Below are positions 1 to 13,031 of a DNA stretch of 64,000 nt, in pieces. The notes under the pieces are model-generated. The model saw only the letters and a list, made by a program, of their open reading frames with translations. It did not search any database and had not been told where the DNA came from. The position numbers and the translations under genes are program-made. Origin of the DNA: Hysterangium stoloniferum (taxonomy: Eukaryota > Basidiomycota > Agaricomycetes > Hysterangiales > Hysterangiaceae); contig WHVD01000005.1 in NCBI GenBank assembly GCA_015178975.1, forward strand, positions 1,612,001 to 1,676,000, read 5' to 3'. The first letter of the stretch is position 1, and each line of letters begins with the position of its first letter.

Positions 1-217
1 CCTTTACTTCCGGGGGTCACAGGTTCTTTTTTCAGTTTATTGTATTCCATAATCGTATTTTCTATTGTTCCAATTCCATATAATTACTAGGTAAACAATA
101 TGTTAACCGCAGTCGATCTCACACTTCGTACCGACTGAGGTATGTTACGACACATTTGTTCGTTGCTGTAGCTTACTTACTCATATCGACTGAGATCGAT
201 TCGTTATAGATCCACTA

Positions 218-3200
218 TCACTGTCCAGCCCGTCCTCCCCCAGGCGATCGAACTGTAAATTAGATCAGAAACATCAGAACTGTCATTACAACTTGACTCA
301 CCTCGTAACGGCGACCGTCCTGAGTCCATTGAAGGTATCCTAGAATTCCGGAAAACCTGCATAAGGTCTTCGACTCTAAACACTGGACCTAAGGGAACAG
401 CCTTCGACTGCCCGTCCCATAACTCGGAATGATAAGACATACCATCAAAGCCCACTGACTGAGGCAACTGGCCCATGAAGAACACTATAAAGTTCGGCAC
501 GTCTCCTGAATCGCTGCCCTTCTCCCAATCCCTACGAGTAATTTCGTCGTCCCTTCTCCTGGGAGGACTACTTCTCGCCCAATCTGGACTATCGTACCGC
601 TGTTGTGGCTGGGGACGCCCATCCCTACCATCCCTTTCTCGAAGTTCTCGCCCTCTGTCCCTGGGCGGCGGAAGCGGAGAATGTTCCCGTGGTTTCTTCG
701 AAGGAGGACCGCTGTCTGGTCCTTCCGCGCGTCTTGAACCTGAGGTTCGCCCATATTCAGGCGATTCTGGCGGGGGTCTTTTCTTAGAGGGTGTCGATGA
801 CCATGCTAGTACATTGGAAGACGTCACACCTGACGACATGGAGGAACTTAGATCTTGCCTGATTGAACCATGACCTGACTTAGAGCTTCCTGGTGTCGAC
901 CGCACCCAACCAAGGTCTCGTTCTGCGATAGGGTCGTGGTTGCCGTACATGTGCCGTTGAGCAAAGCGTCTCATGGAGTTGTCTACTGAAGTGCATCAGA
1001 ATGAAGGAATAAAAGTAAGGATGAAGTGGCCAACCTTCTGGATATACCTCCGACATGCGCTTGTCGAGTTCTACAGCAGTATTGAGGTCCCCGTGATTAT
1101 ATTCGTAATTGGCCATGGTTTTCCAGAGCGGGCGGGCTTTCTCCGGCGTGAATGTGGTTATAACACGTTCGAATAAAGCCTTTGCGTCTGCAGAGAAAAG
1201 CGTCAATAGGGTACATTCTATAACACAAATAAAAAGACATACTATTATTATCGTTAATCTGTATCAAAAACTTCAGATATCGCAAGGCATATTCCGCCTC
1301 TTCTTTGAACTTATTTAATCCCGTTTCGTAGATTCGTGTGGCAACATCTACCGCCTTCGTAAAATGGTATTCCAAAGAAGCTTGAAAAATATATATTAGT
1401 CAAACACATTTCCGAGCAATGTAATAGATCTGGCTAGTACCGGCAGCATCATAAACCTCCCAGCCGATCCATTTATCCTTTCTAGCCTTGCCAAATACCG
1501 TTCTCGCCTGTTTCAAACCTTCTGCACGCCGCGCGAAGCGCATGTAAGTTATCCACGCAATGCAGAGCTCTGTTCGACGTTTCGCAAATTCCTTTTCCGT
1601 CGTCAATGTGCTCCAGGATGAAGATGAGGACTGCTGTATGATAACCGAACCATTCAGATTGCCGATTGATGCCACCTCTGCTTGCTTTTCTAGCTCGACA
1701 TGGAGAATCTCGATAAAATTGGTGAATATTGTATGTACTTCAGCGTAGTTCCTTGCATTTTCCTGTGCTTCCGCGTAGGCGAAATTGAGAACAAAGCTGA
1801 GGAATAATGAGACATCATTCCACACAATGGTCCTGATCCATACCTCGCTGGATTAACCTCTAGTCCTGATTTTAGGAATAAAAATGCTTCTTCTGCTTTT
1901 AAGTTTTTTTCTACATAATTATATGCCATATACCTTGCAGCGTTAGTTAGCGACGAGCGAAGGGTAAAGCGTCGCGTCTTTTAATGCTCACCATGTCTCA
2001 GGATTGAAACGCATATGAACTACGGCTTTCTTATAAGCGCAAAGTATTCTTGTACTCAGAACCGACTTGTCCTCGATGTCGAGTGGGTTTTTCTCTTCCC
2101 AATGTAGATATGATCGCCAAGACTTGGCAATGATGCGATGACCTTCACTGTAAGGGGAAGTCGGTACAGGTAAATCGAAAGGCTTTCTACCAGAGTGCGG
2201 TATACTCGCAGGAGGGGGGAATAGAATGGTAAGATGGGATCGCAATTGCTTCAAAACCTCCTTTGCAGTCATGTATCCTTTGCTCTGGTCTTGAATAAAT
2301 TTGCGTGCCTTAGTAAAATGAGTGAATCATGGTATCATTTTTGTCTCAAGCCTGAAGCCAAGAGCATGACATACGGTGATTTTATTTAACGCAATTTCAA
2401 AGGCGTTGTATTCACTCCACAATTGCTCCAGGATGTCCAAGGGAATCTGAACTGCCCGCTGGTATAATCGCCGTAAAGCGTCCATTTTATGTTGCTCATC
2501 CCTGGTCGTATGAGTCTGCTCATCATATCAGAAAGTCATGCGGGGTGATCACAAAAATCTCCATGCTTACTTCCCCCGCTTTTACAAAGTCGATGTATTC
2601 TCGCCAGATGGCGCCGCTGTCCTTATCCTGGCCAATGTACAAGAGGGCAAAGTCGTATGATTTGATGATAGTCTGGCGCGTCGAGGGATCCTTGTTCATA
2701 CGCCTTGAGATAAACAATATAAGAACATGTCATCCGTCACCTAGATGACGCGTCTGCTCTCCAGCACCAAGAGCTTACCGAACATATGTCAAGTAAAATT
2801 TCCAAAATGGAACGGACGGGGAGGGTCTTAGAAATCGACTGAACAAAGCTTCGGCATTTGGAAATAATCCAGGGTGCAAATAATGCTCCAAGTATGCGAT
2901 CTGCGCTTCAGCCTTCAAATAAATAAAATGATAAAATACCAAATTTTACATCCACACGAGTCAGACAACATTAAAATGCACACGAAGCAAGAATAGGAAG
3001 AACCGTACGGTGTTAGGATAAGCTTGCAACAGGCTTTCATACGCATCTTTTACTGTAGCAAGGTCGCCTGATTCCTCTGCTAAATCGATCAACCTATTCC
3101 ATGCGGGCGGGTCGTGTCGATTTTGGGCCAGATGCGCCCGTAGGGAATCGTACTCTGATAATGGAGGGGACTCCGTTTTAACTACGGATTCCGGGTTTTC

Positions 3201-3380
3201 ATCGTTCACCCTATCAGATGGCTCCAATATTGGTGCTGTGGCAAGCGCTAACTCATTACTTTCCTCCTTGATTGCATCGGGCAAATCGGAAGACTGCTGG
3301 GTCGCGACAGAGAGATTCTCAGGCCCCTGGGAATCACGGGGTTGGAAAGCCATGTAATCGATGAAATCAACGCTATCCAT
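218..3380 (-). CDS. RNA14: mRNA 3'-end processing protein RNA14 (CstF-77 homologue)
   Basis: Structural subunit of the cleavage/polyadenylation factor that binds pre-mRNA 3' ends in the nucleus (CF IA in yeast, CstF in animals). I read twelve exons: 3009-3380, 2779-2912, 2571-2703, 2375-2515, 1992-2308, 1844-1933, 1441-1796, 1243-1380, 1035-1217, 443-982, 302-388 and 218-252. They sum to 2526 nt, 841 aa in one frame. HAT (half-a-TPR) helices with the Suf/RNA14 pattern fill the centre, for example RRMNKDPSTRQTIIKSYDFA and the KARPLW segment. The tail is Pro/Arg/Ser-rich and keeps the family C-terminal block (FIVFFMGQLP, then GPVFRVEDLMQVF), ending in a Gly-rich RSPGGGR motif. The two last introns are supported because splicing joins FDG to PVFR and gives that typical ending; reading through would stay open to 204. 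The start is the first ATG of MDSVDFIDYM. It diverges from the small gene at 3677. Confidence 0.9.
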
Positions 3381-3676
3381 GAAGCACCGCGGTTCAAACA
3401 AGAGGCAAAAGTCGTTGCGAACTCAAAATTGACACACACGTCCAGTCAAAAAAAGAATATAGTATTCGAATATAGCTCGAATATCTATGCACCAAATTTT
3501 TTTTTTCTTAAGTTGTGAATAACGAAAAGTTCGGACCACATCTTACCGCTGCCTCGACAAGTTGATGGAAGTGAAAAGCAAAACGAGAAATGAAAGGGCG
3601 CTTCGTCTGACATAAGCTGTTCCAATATAAACCTAAAACAAACCACTTCTCAAACTAACCCAGTTAGCTGCATATT
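3381..3676. promoter_or_regulatory. shared divergent promoter region between RNA14 and CBP4-like gene
   Basis: These 296 bp separate two divergent start codons, so both promoters must lie here or overlap the first exons. A poly(dA:dT) tract (run of T at about 3498-3507) is the only striking element; such tracts commonly exclude nucleosomes at fungal promoters. I see no convincing TATA box. Confidence 0.45.
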
Positions 3677-4056
3677 ATGTCCGTTAGAGGACGCATAATA
3701 TTGAGTATAGCAGCTTGGAGTGTTGGATGTAAGTTCATTTGCAACACATTCTGGCCGAATAATACTAAGTGAACACAGTGGGTGGACTAGGATGGGTTAT
3801 TATGAAAGGTAAGACAAAGAACTGGCTAAATGTTTCCTTGTTAGTCTAACAATTTTCTGTAGCTGTTACGCCAACCCCTGAACAAACCTATGCTTCGCTA
3901 GCACCCGATTTACGAAGACAGGTGGATGCTAGTCGTGCATCCCGACTGGCACGAGAGAGGGGTGATCAGCTTTCTGACAAGGTAAGACTTCAGTTTGAAT
4001 GAAATAAATTCAAGGAGATGGTTTTGGACCAGGCAGATATTTGGGCTAGTCAATGA
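3677..4056 (+). CDS. CBP4-like mitochondrial cytochrome bc1 assembly factor
   Basis: Small four-exon gene (3677-3728, 3779-3808, 3863-3981, 4033-4056), 225 nt, 74 aa. An N-terminal hydrophobic segment (about residues 8-26, IILSIAAWSVG then GLGWVIM) is followed by TPTPEQTYASLAPDLRRQVD, an Arg-rich helix and a C-terminal ADIW. The order TM, T-P-T/x-E-x-Y/L-x-x-L-S/A-P-[DE]-x-R-x-x-[VY]-[DE], basic helix and D-[IP]-W is that of fungal CBP4, an inner-membrane protein that works with CBP3 in cytochrome b synthesis and complex III assembly. All four junctions use GT...AG and keep frame. Assignment to CBP4 is by motif order; another small assembly factor of similar build is possible. It shares a promoter region with RNA14. 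Confidence 0.72.
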
Positions 4057-4724
4057 CTCGTATGAGGTGATCACATCGCTTCAGCCCAAATCAATCGCCT
4101 GTTTTCCCGTCGCTGGTGTATGGATAATATCCCTTTGTCCGAGGCCTGTTGATGTCGGAGTGACTGGGTGGCTCCGCTGATTTCATCATGCCTTCGTCCT
4201 GATCACACGCCGCTCTCTACCCTGACCACGCATTCTTTCTTTGTTCGATGCTAAATTTCACGGGCACAGTTAACAAATCCTGACCCGGAGAAACCTGTTT
4301 GGCGAGGGTGATGGACTAGCATGCCAATCCGACGAAATCTTTAGGTCTCAGGCGTTTCTGTGTAGTGTTTTTCATGGATATCGATGAAGAAAGTATTATG
4401 TGATGACCAGGTGTACGATACATTTACCACACATATTAGTATCTTGGCTCCAAAGAATCCACTATAAGCCACATGCAGCAAAATATCTCTTTGCTGCAAC
4501 ATGCGCATGCAAGTGCCTCCGATCTGAGTATTCGAGTTGACCGTGAGCGGGTGTAAAGTGGCTCCCCGCCTTTCATCACAGCTATAACCACGTCGCAAGG
4601 TTGATTTTTCTGAAACTGGGTGGGCCTCGTTCTAAATAGCTTAAGCTCGGGCCTTGGCTTTTGAAAATACGTTGCTGAAATATTAGTAACGTTCTGACAT
4701 TCTAGAAGCATTTCCCGTTCCAAT
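4057..4724. other. intergenic, no gene seen
   Basis: About 670 bp between the CBP4-like stop and the PL8 start. I see only short shadow ORFs and no repeat. It should contain the 3' end of the first gene and the promoter of the lyase; there is no clear TATA box. Confidence 0.5.
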
Positions 4725-7700
4725 ATGCTGCAGCTACTTGTGTTTGCTCACCTTGGACTTATCTTTGCACTAAGCGTTCCAAACGGTACTCTAAGCATCA
4801 GTACATCCACTATAGTACCGAGTTCTTCTATACGCCAAAAAAGCACCGTATCCTTCTCAATATCATCCGCTATTCCGAATGTGACCAATTCTACTACGAG
4901 GGCGACTACGACATCCACTTTGGCTGCGACTCTAAGCATAACTGCGACTGTGTTTTCGACGACCACGCTTGTTCCTTCTGACCCTGATATTGATCTTTTG
5001 TTCTCCCGCCGCATAGATTATCTGATTTCACAACAGAGAGACTCATCATCGCTGGCAGATTGGTACGAAGAGACCCGTCTATGAATACCATGTGGTGCAC
5101 TTTTTAGCAATAAAAATGCCACTAAATCCCCCGCCTTTGCGGTATACTGTAATGCTGATAGCATATATGGACAGGTTATCTACTCTCGGACAAGACGGCA
5201 AGTGGCCGGATTCAGAAATAGACTATAAAGCAGGTTGTTCAGCACAACGCGCAAACTGGCCCGCGAGTTCCCACTGGGCGAGGATCAGTTAGTTACTGTC
5301 TCTACTCATGATCGATTAATCACTCGCCACTGCATTAATATGATCTCTCTTCCGTGTAGTAGCTCTCGCAGCGGCGTATCACGGCGGCTGGGGTCTCGCG
5401 CCCACGTCCTATACTCAAAACGCAACTTTGCGTGCTCAAGTCGGAGCTGCCATGGACTGGTGGTTCGATCGTGATTTTACCAATGATTCCTGTTTGGATC
5501 GCGGAGGGTCGACTGCCTGCCCATGTAGGATGCCTGGTATGTATTTATTCCGCCGCTCTCGTACTGAATGGTGCATTAATGATTCCAGGTCTTTGGAATA
5601 CAAACTGGTTTTCCAACACAATCGGTGTACCACAAGCAGTTGGAAAAGCCTGCATTCTTCTCTCCCAACCGCCCTCTCTAACGCCCACGCAATTTTCCAA
5701 CTGTAGTCATATAACTGCAAGATCATATGCTGTCTTCCACCGAAACTTCAAGCCGGGATATTTAGCGGGAGCAAACACGATGGATATCGCGAACATAGGA
5801 ATCGTTTCGGCTCTAATTGGAGTTAATAATCCAACAATCACGCACATGAACAACGATACAACGGAGGGGATGCCTCTCCAGGCCATAAATGCGACATTGG
5901 TGGAAGAAGCATACGCATATATACATGCAGAGGTTCAAATCAAAATTGGTGCCATGAAGGACGGGATACTCTCCGATGGAAGCTTCGCACAACACGGGGG
6001 ATTGCTCTACAATGGTAAGCATCTGATGGTCTCGCGTAACATTTTGGGCCTATCAGTTTCTTCCTAGGCAACTACGGGAAAGATTTGTACAGGATTTTCA
6101 CCAGCCTCTTTATTCTCGGTTTGCTTATTAAAAATCCTATTCTCAGTATAAATGATGTTCTTGAGCTCGAGATAGAAGCAGGGGGTACCCGCTTTGCCGC
6201 CACTGGAACCTCCAAGGCCGCCTTCGAATCTCTCGTGGATGCGTCAAGATGGATGATTTATGAAAACACTGGGACTGGGGTTTTGCATTGGGATTTTGTG
6301 CGTCTACCTCGTATTTTTTATATATCTTCCGCTTCGCATTGTCTTTATGCTTGCACTATGTCGTTATAGAATACCGAAGGCCGATTTATCAGCTTCCCAG
6401 TCCTCGATCATCAGTACGTGTATCCTTTTCTGAAAAACATGATTTTCATTTATTTTCTTGTTCTCAGAACAACCGGGTCCTTACAAATCGATCTCAATGA
6501 GGTTCAAGCACTCGCTTCTCTTTGGGACTCACCTACACTCCAAGCAGCGTACGATGGCTTGAAGGGTTCTTCGGGAACCGCCAATGTGGGCAATCTGATT
6601 GGGAACAGAGTGTTCTGGAACGCAGATTATATTGTCCGTTACCATTTTTCATTTTTCCGGAGCATTGTATGGCTGTCCATTTTGCTCACAACTCACCGCT
6701 AGGTTCATCGTGGAGAATCCTATGTAACAACACTCAAAACCTACTCGTCGCGGACACATAATGCCGAATGCATAAATTCGGAGAATCCGAGTGGATTCCA
6801 CCTCGCTGACGGTACTGTGTATACATACATGAAAGGTGACGAGTACGAGGATATCGCGGCTGCCTGGGATTGGAATATGATTCCGGGTACAACAGTAGAT
6901 TATGATGCCACGCCCTTGCAGTGCGGGACTGAGAATGTAGTCGGGCTGGAGGCGTTCGTTGGAGGTGTCAGTAATGGAAGTGTCGGAGCTGGTGTGATGG
7001 TATATTCAACAGCATATATGCGTCTGCATCTGCCTCACATAATATTCATAGCGTTATACCAATCCAATCACACGTTCCTTTTCATTCCAAAAAGCCTGGT
7101 TCTTCTTCCCCAAGGACATCCAGCATATCAGTATATTGATTCTCAACTCGAACAGTGATGCTCCCGTCTTCTCTATTCTTGACCAACGCAAGCGTCGCGG
7201 TACCGTATACATTGATTCCATTCCCTACTTCGAGTCCCTTTCGAGCATCGAAGGAAATTTCACCCGTCCCCATTCACTCTTCCACGACCACACAGGATAC
7301 GTGTTTTCTCCTGAGGTCCCTATCCTCTCCATTTCTGCTGGCTTTCGAACAGGATCATGGGCTTCACTCGGTATCTCTGCACAACCTAATGAAACAGTCG
7401 ACCTATTCGCAGCGTGGCTCCCTCACGACCCCGACGACCTTTCGCATCCTTTTTCTTACACTGTATTTCCGGCACGAGATGGTCCCACACAATTCTTCGA
7501 AGAGGCGTTCGCGAATCCCATCAACACGTTTTCTGAAACGGTAGACATCACGGCTGCGCAAGACATGCGACACGGAATAGTTATAATCGTGTTTTGGAAC
7601 GATGAGGGTGGGGCGGTGGATGTACCTGCCTCTTGGAACAGCACGATGCGACTACGACTGGAAAGCGATAGTGCGCTCGTTTTGATGTTGGATAAGAGTT

Positions 7701-7870
7701 CATGGAGCGTTACGGTGTCTGATCCTACGCAGCTCTTAATAGAAGCCACGATCACCGTCGAAGTGAAGGACGAGGATCCGCTCCTAGAATGGAGCACAAT
7801 TCTCGACGTCCAATTCCCGAAGAACAACGGTATGGCGGGTTCGAGCGTCAAAACAACACTCCTTCAGTAA
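4725..7870 (+). CDS. secreted polysaccharide lyase family 8 (hyaluronate/chondroitin/xanthan lyase type)
   Basis: Ten exons: 4725-5062, 5175-5287, 5360-5536, 5589-6014, 6068-6086, 6147-6297, 6370-6413, 6468-6633, 6703-6999 and 7052-7870; 2550 nt, 849 aa, all junctions in frame. A signal peptide (MLQLLVFAHLGLIFALSVP) and a Ser/Thr-rich stretch (residues about 20-90) precede an alpha/alpha toroid with NTNWFSNTIGVPQ, GANTMDIAN and DGSFAQHGG...YNGNYG, then a beta-sandwich with WNADYIVHRGESY, YMKGDEY, WDWNMIPGTT and KAWFFFPKD. These are PL8 signatures. His345 and Tyr354 are nine residues apart, like the catalytic pair of chondroitin AC lyase, and Asn272 of GAN is the likely third residue. It should cut uronic-acid polysaccharides by beta-elimination outside the cell. 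The substrate cannot be told from sequence. Exon 5 is only 19 nt. It converges with SIP5. Confidence 0.93.
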
Positions 7871-8177
7871 TATTGGGCAGCAAATAATTTTCAAGTTTCG
7901 AGTTTCGTCTTTCTGGTTTCTTCTTTTTTTATACGCTTATCATCGTGCTTATGCTTCTCTGGTGTCGTAAGAATTAATACAAGACATAGACTTTGTGTAT
8001 TTGTATCCTGTGTCCAAGCGCCACCCTGAAGTAAATTAACGGTGAACAAGCAAACGCATAAATGTATGTGGAAGATCTATTAAGCTACAACATGAAGCAG
8101 TGAGGGTAGAAGTGACCGTGGAAGATGAGTGGAGGTGCGATCCGTACGAAACATAACTCGCCCCGAGACCTAGGAGG
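7871..8177. terminator. convergent 3' flanks of PL8 and SIP5
   Basis: 307 bp between two converging stop codons. T-rich stretches around 7920-7935 and A/T-rich sequence near 8020-8100 are plausible poly(A)-site surroundings for both transcripts; no canonical AATAAA could be assigned with confidence. Confidence 0.3.
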
Positions 8178-10319
8178 TTATTTGTTTTCCCACTTAAGAA
8201 GGGGATCAGACATCTCCGTGGAGGAAGCAAGGGGAACGTATCCTTCCGACGTACATGTCGAAGATCCTGCATCTTCTGTACCAGGCGTGCGCGGGGGCGT
8301 CGGCGGTGTCGCAACGACGGATGGCAGAGGGCTCGTCGCAACGATGGATGGCGAAGAGCTCGTCGCAACGATGGATGGTGAAGAGCTCGTCGCAACGATG
8401 GATGACGAAGCGGTCGTCGCAACGATGGATGGCGAGGAGCTCGTCATATCGAGGGATGGGGAAGAGCTCATCGTAACAAGGGATGGGGAAGAGCCCATCG
8501 TGACAAGAGATGGGGAAGAGCCCATCGTGACAAGAGATGGGGAAGAGTCCATCGTGACGAGGGATGGCGAGGAGCTCCGCTCAGGCAACGAAGACTCATC
8601 TCCTGCAATTGTAGCTACAGGGACACTCGCAGCCGTCACCTGGTTGTCCAAGGCGAGAGGGCTGTTATGGGCCCTCGGAGTTGCCGTTGGCGCGATCACC
8701 GCTGGATCCGGTGTTGACGAACGAGGAGCATGAGGCGTCGCATCTCCCTCGACGGCAGGTGTGTGTTGTTCACGGTTTCGTGGTTGAGGGCCAAATAATG
8801 CCGATGTCGTCTGTGCAGCGGCTAGAGCCTCGGCGAGTGTTGATTCCTGACCAGATGGTGATGATGACCGGTTATGTCGGTCACCAAGAGGGGAAGGACC
8901 AAGCAGACTGGAACTTCGGGAAGTGGCACCACTTGCTGTTGTAGACCGATGCGGTGACGTGCCCGGACTTGAGTCTGGGGAAGATCCGTGGCCGGGAGGC
9001 GTTGCTGTGTTGTCATGGCCGTTTGTGTTAGTACTCCCGTTATTAATAGCATTCTGACGACGCTGTTGTTCGTCGTGTTCTAATAATGAAATTCGCATTG
9101 CTTCCATGACCATGAGCTGTGAAAAGCAGCGTAAGTATGATAAGAACCATTAGAGACCATAGCGATTATTACCTCCTCTAAATCTTGACCTCCAATGCCG
9201 CCTACAGAGCCTAATAATTGACCAAGATCTTGTCCACCGTGATTTCTCCGTCGTCGCCGCCCACTGCCGCCTTCAGCACCCTCAGCAACACCTTCAGCAC
9301 CGTCGCCAGCAACCATGCGACCACTGGTGACGCCAATTGGAATTAGACGATCGCCAATCTGTCGCATGATAATACGACGATTTGCACGTCGTGTGACTGC
9401 TGCGCGCACAGCGGCAAGTTTCGCCTCCCAGTCGGGGCGAATCTGGTCTGAGACGCTTGGTTAGCATCAAAGTGTAAATATGCGATTAAGTAATTAGGGA
9501 TGTACCAATAGTTACTACTTCGGGACTGTCTGCACCGAAACTCTTACGTCGTTTGGTGGCCTGGCTATCCGCGGAAGAAGAAGAATGCGATTTCGATACC
9601 TCCGGACGGGGACTTGGCTAAGATCGATGAGGTAATAGTGGAGGTCACAACAGTTAGGAAACTTACCGTGTGATGCTGTTGACCATCCCTCATCAAACCA
9701 GCGCGCCATGAAGGGGGCTCATAGGTTACGCCAAAACTGTCTTGGACACAGTATGGGCACGCTGCAGGCTCAGAAACGAGATGTGTGGTAGTGGGCTCCG
9801 CACGTTTGATCTGTACAAAACATTCTGTGCAGATTGCTTGATCACAACATCGAGAACGATTAATGTTTGGCGGGTAGTACTGTGGAGCACTCGATTAGGT
9901 TGCAGCAGGGGCAAGAATAAGTGAGATATACTGACTAAGAAACAAATGGGACATTCAACAGCCCCGCGATATACAGATGCCTCTGAAGGACGAAATGGTT
10001 CTTTTCCTGTTTTGTTCGAAGTGCCGCGGTGGAATTTGGATGAGGTAGAGGCGGCCGATGTCGAGGGGTCAGGTGGTGTTGCTGGCTGTGCATTGGGAAG
10101 CTCTTTCCGAGCAGCAAGAACATGATCGTCATCCCAAGATTCTTCGTAGTCCTCTAGAGGTCTATAAAACGGAGCAAGTTTGCGGTCGACGATAAGGTTC
10201 CCAACGACTTGCTGATTCCAATCCTGAGTTCCGGTATATACACCTTGAGGAGAAAGAAAGCCGAAGTCGACCGTCTCTTCAGCATGGCGGTCCTTAGAAC
10301 CTGATACAGTGTTCCCCAT
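8178..10319 (-). CDS. SIP5: SIP5 homologue (Snf1-interacting, RING-like zinc domain)
   Basis: Five exons (9936-10319, 9667-9879, 9506-9617, 9173-9447, 8178-9116), 1923 nt, 640 aa. The N-terminus MGNTVSGSKDR is followed by VDFGFLSPQGVYTGTQDWN, DRKLAPFYRPLEDY and the cysteine-rich block ECPICFL / YYPPNINRSRCCDQAICTEC / EPAACPYCV, which is the SIP5 RING-like domain (residues about 125-195). MGN suggests N-myristoylation. Exon 4 to 5 gives EELMVMEAMRISLLEHDEQQRR, a conserved SIP5 helix resembling a ubiquitin-interacting motif. The tail is Ser/Pro-rich and ends in a nine-residue tandem repeat. Yeast Sip5 links the Snf1 kinase with the Reg1/Glc7 phosphatase; basidiomycete function is inferred. The same-strand neighbour upstream is the CFIm25 gene. 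Confidence 0.9.
8320..8578 (-). repeat. 27-bp coding minisatellite in SIP5 tail
   Basis: About nine copies of a 27-bp unit encode a nine-residue repeat of consensus S-S-S-P-S-[LI]-V-[TA]-[TM]. Units near the N-terminal side read SPSLVTM and later units SPSIVAT, so the array has two homogenised subtypes. The length is a multiple of three, so copy-number change would keep frame. Confidence 0.85.
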
Positions 10320-10964
10320 CGTTCGCGATGAGAAAAGTTGTAGTCAGCGCTGCACACTGCTATCTGCCCTCAAGCCCGTCACAGAACTGCGTCACTCTCG
10401 GCCGTTCTTGCTGGGCTTGAAATGGCCTGAAATAGCATTCTGCCGTTTACATAAACCCTAGCCTGCCGGCAGGCAATCACAATCAAGCCTTACTCCATTC
10501 TCTTTTCACACTACTCTCGGTTACATTTTTTTTTTCTCGTTCGGACGTGCTAACTGCTCCGCAGTGCGGGCTTTGGGGGACATCTGGAGGGAAAGATGAT
10601 TCAGCGTTCGGTTTACCCCGTGCTAGCTCGAAAAGCTCTTGACAGATCCCAGACTTGATGCCTCAGTCTTTCGTAACAAATATATTCAAGGACAGGGATT
10701 CCATCATCTTTCACATGTACAGTAATGCCCCTCGTTGCAACACAGTAGCCTGGCTAACAGTAATTGAGACTAGCTAAGAATATGGCTCCAAATCATGAGA
10801 AAATTTCTCTGAGCGCGTGTGAACGTTTGAGACTCCAGTCTAGGGAATCCTGGCGATCGAACAGGTTATTTTAATGTATACTTGTTCTGCAAACTACAAT
10901 GGCATCAGACGAGACAAGGTAAAATATACGAATGCTTTTGAAAATCCTGCCAGACACGAGGCCT
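10320..10964. other. intergenic between CFIm25 and SIP5
   Basis: 645 bp holding the SIP5 promoter and the CFIm25 3' end. A T-run around 10528-10538 and a CT-rich stretch at 10490-10520 lie upstream of SIP5 (read on the minus strand as A- and AG-rich). No gene seen. Confidence 0.4.
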
Positions 10965-11983
<1,019 letters not shown>

Positions 11984-13031
11984 GTGTATGTATGGAGAGA
12001 ATGATTGGGAGTGAGCGGACTTTAAAAATACTTAGCGCCGTGTTCTGGGTTCCCTAGCGTTGCAAACACATCAACTCCCTCAACAGCCTCCTTTCCATAT
12101 CAACACTACATATGAGAAGCGATTTAAGACTGGGAGAAAGACTGGTACAATACGTGGTATCAATCTATCTTAGGATTTGCCACTCATCACAATACTCCCT
12201 CTCTCATGTCAACATACACGACCACTTACCCTAACTCTTTATTTGCCGGTTTACATCTAGAGTTATATTCTTGGTACCATGTTGTCTCATTGACATATTG
12301 AAATTTCCATTGAACTATGGCCTGGTTAACAAAATTTTTCTCGAGGCAACGTTTTTGCGCGTGACTAATCAGCAGATTGCCTCAGGAATATTTGGGAATC
12401 ACTCATGCACTCTTACTGTTAAATCGCAACAGCTTTTATAATTCTTTTCGACACCCAAATTTGTTTATTCAACATCCTCCTCTCCTACTGCAGTTGTAGG
12501 GCTAAATTGTGGCTCAACGATGGATTGTCCCTTTAAATCTAAGTTTTACAAGAGATATTCTGGATTCGTTAATAAATGGCTGCCACTCTGGTTAATTCTG
12601 TGGCTTCACTTAGCTTGGGCTGTTTCCCCTTATCATCCCTCATCTGAATATGTCTATTTATAACACCTGTGGCTTTGTTTTTGAACTATCGATCGCTCCC
12701 TTTCAGATTATCCTATTGTTTTTAAGAAATATATTTTGAGTGGCCAACAAGGCCGGTCGTTCCACTGGACATCACTCGAAATGCACTTTGTGGCTTCAAA
12801 ATACCCTTTCCACAATGGCCGATTTGTGGCCACGCGCCATACCAGTGTGGCCCGTTACATTGACCTGTGTGGAAGGTCTCTCAAATAAACGCTTGAATCC
12901 TATATAAATCCTGCTGGTGCAAAGGGGGAGGTATCAGCAGCCTCCTGCTTCTCACAGTCGTTTCCCTCCTCTTATCTCATAATCCATAATCTTCAATCCT
13001 CTTACACCAATACCACACTCATTTATCCTCC
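11984..13031. other. intergenic with promoter of orphan gene
   Basis: About 1 kb without a supported gene. The left part must include the CFIm25 promoter; the right part includes the TATA element at 12901 and a long CT-rich leader up to the ATG at 13032. Confidence 0.45.
12901..12908 (+). promoter_or_regulatory. TATA box (TATATAAA) of the orphan gene at 13032
   Basis: A TATATAAA octamer lies 124 bp before the ATG and is followed by a pyrimidine-rich leader with CCTCC/CTTC runs, a layout typical of strongly expressed fungal genes. Confidence 0.6.

Noticed and set aside
475..873. 132-aa plus-strand ORF over RNA14
   Set aside because: Lies antisense to the low-complexity Arg/Pro tail of RNA14; a compositional shadow.
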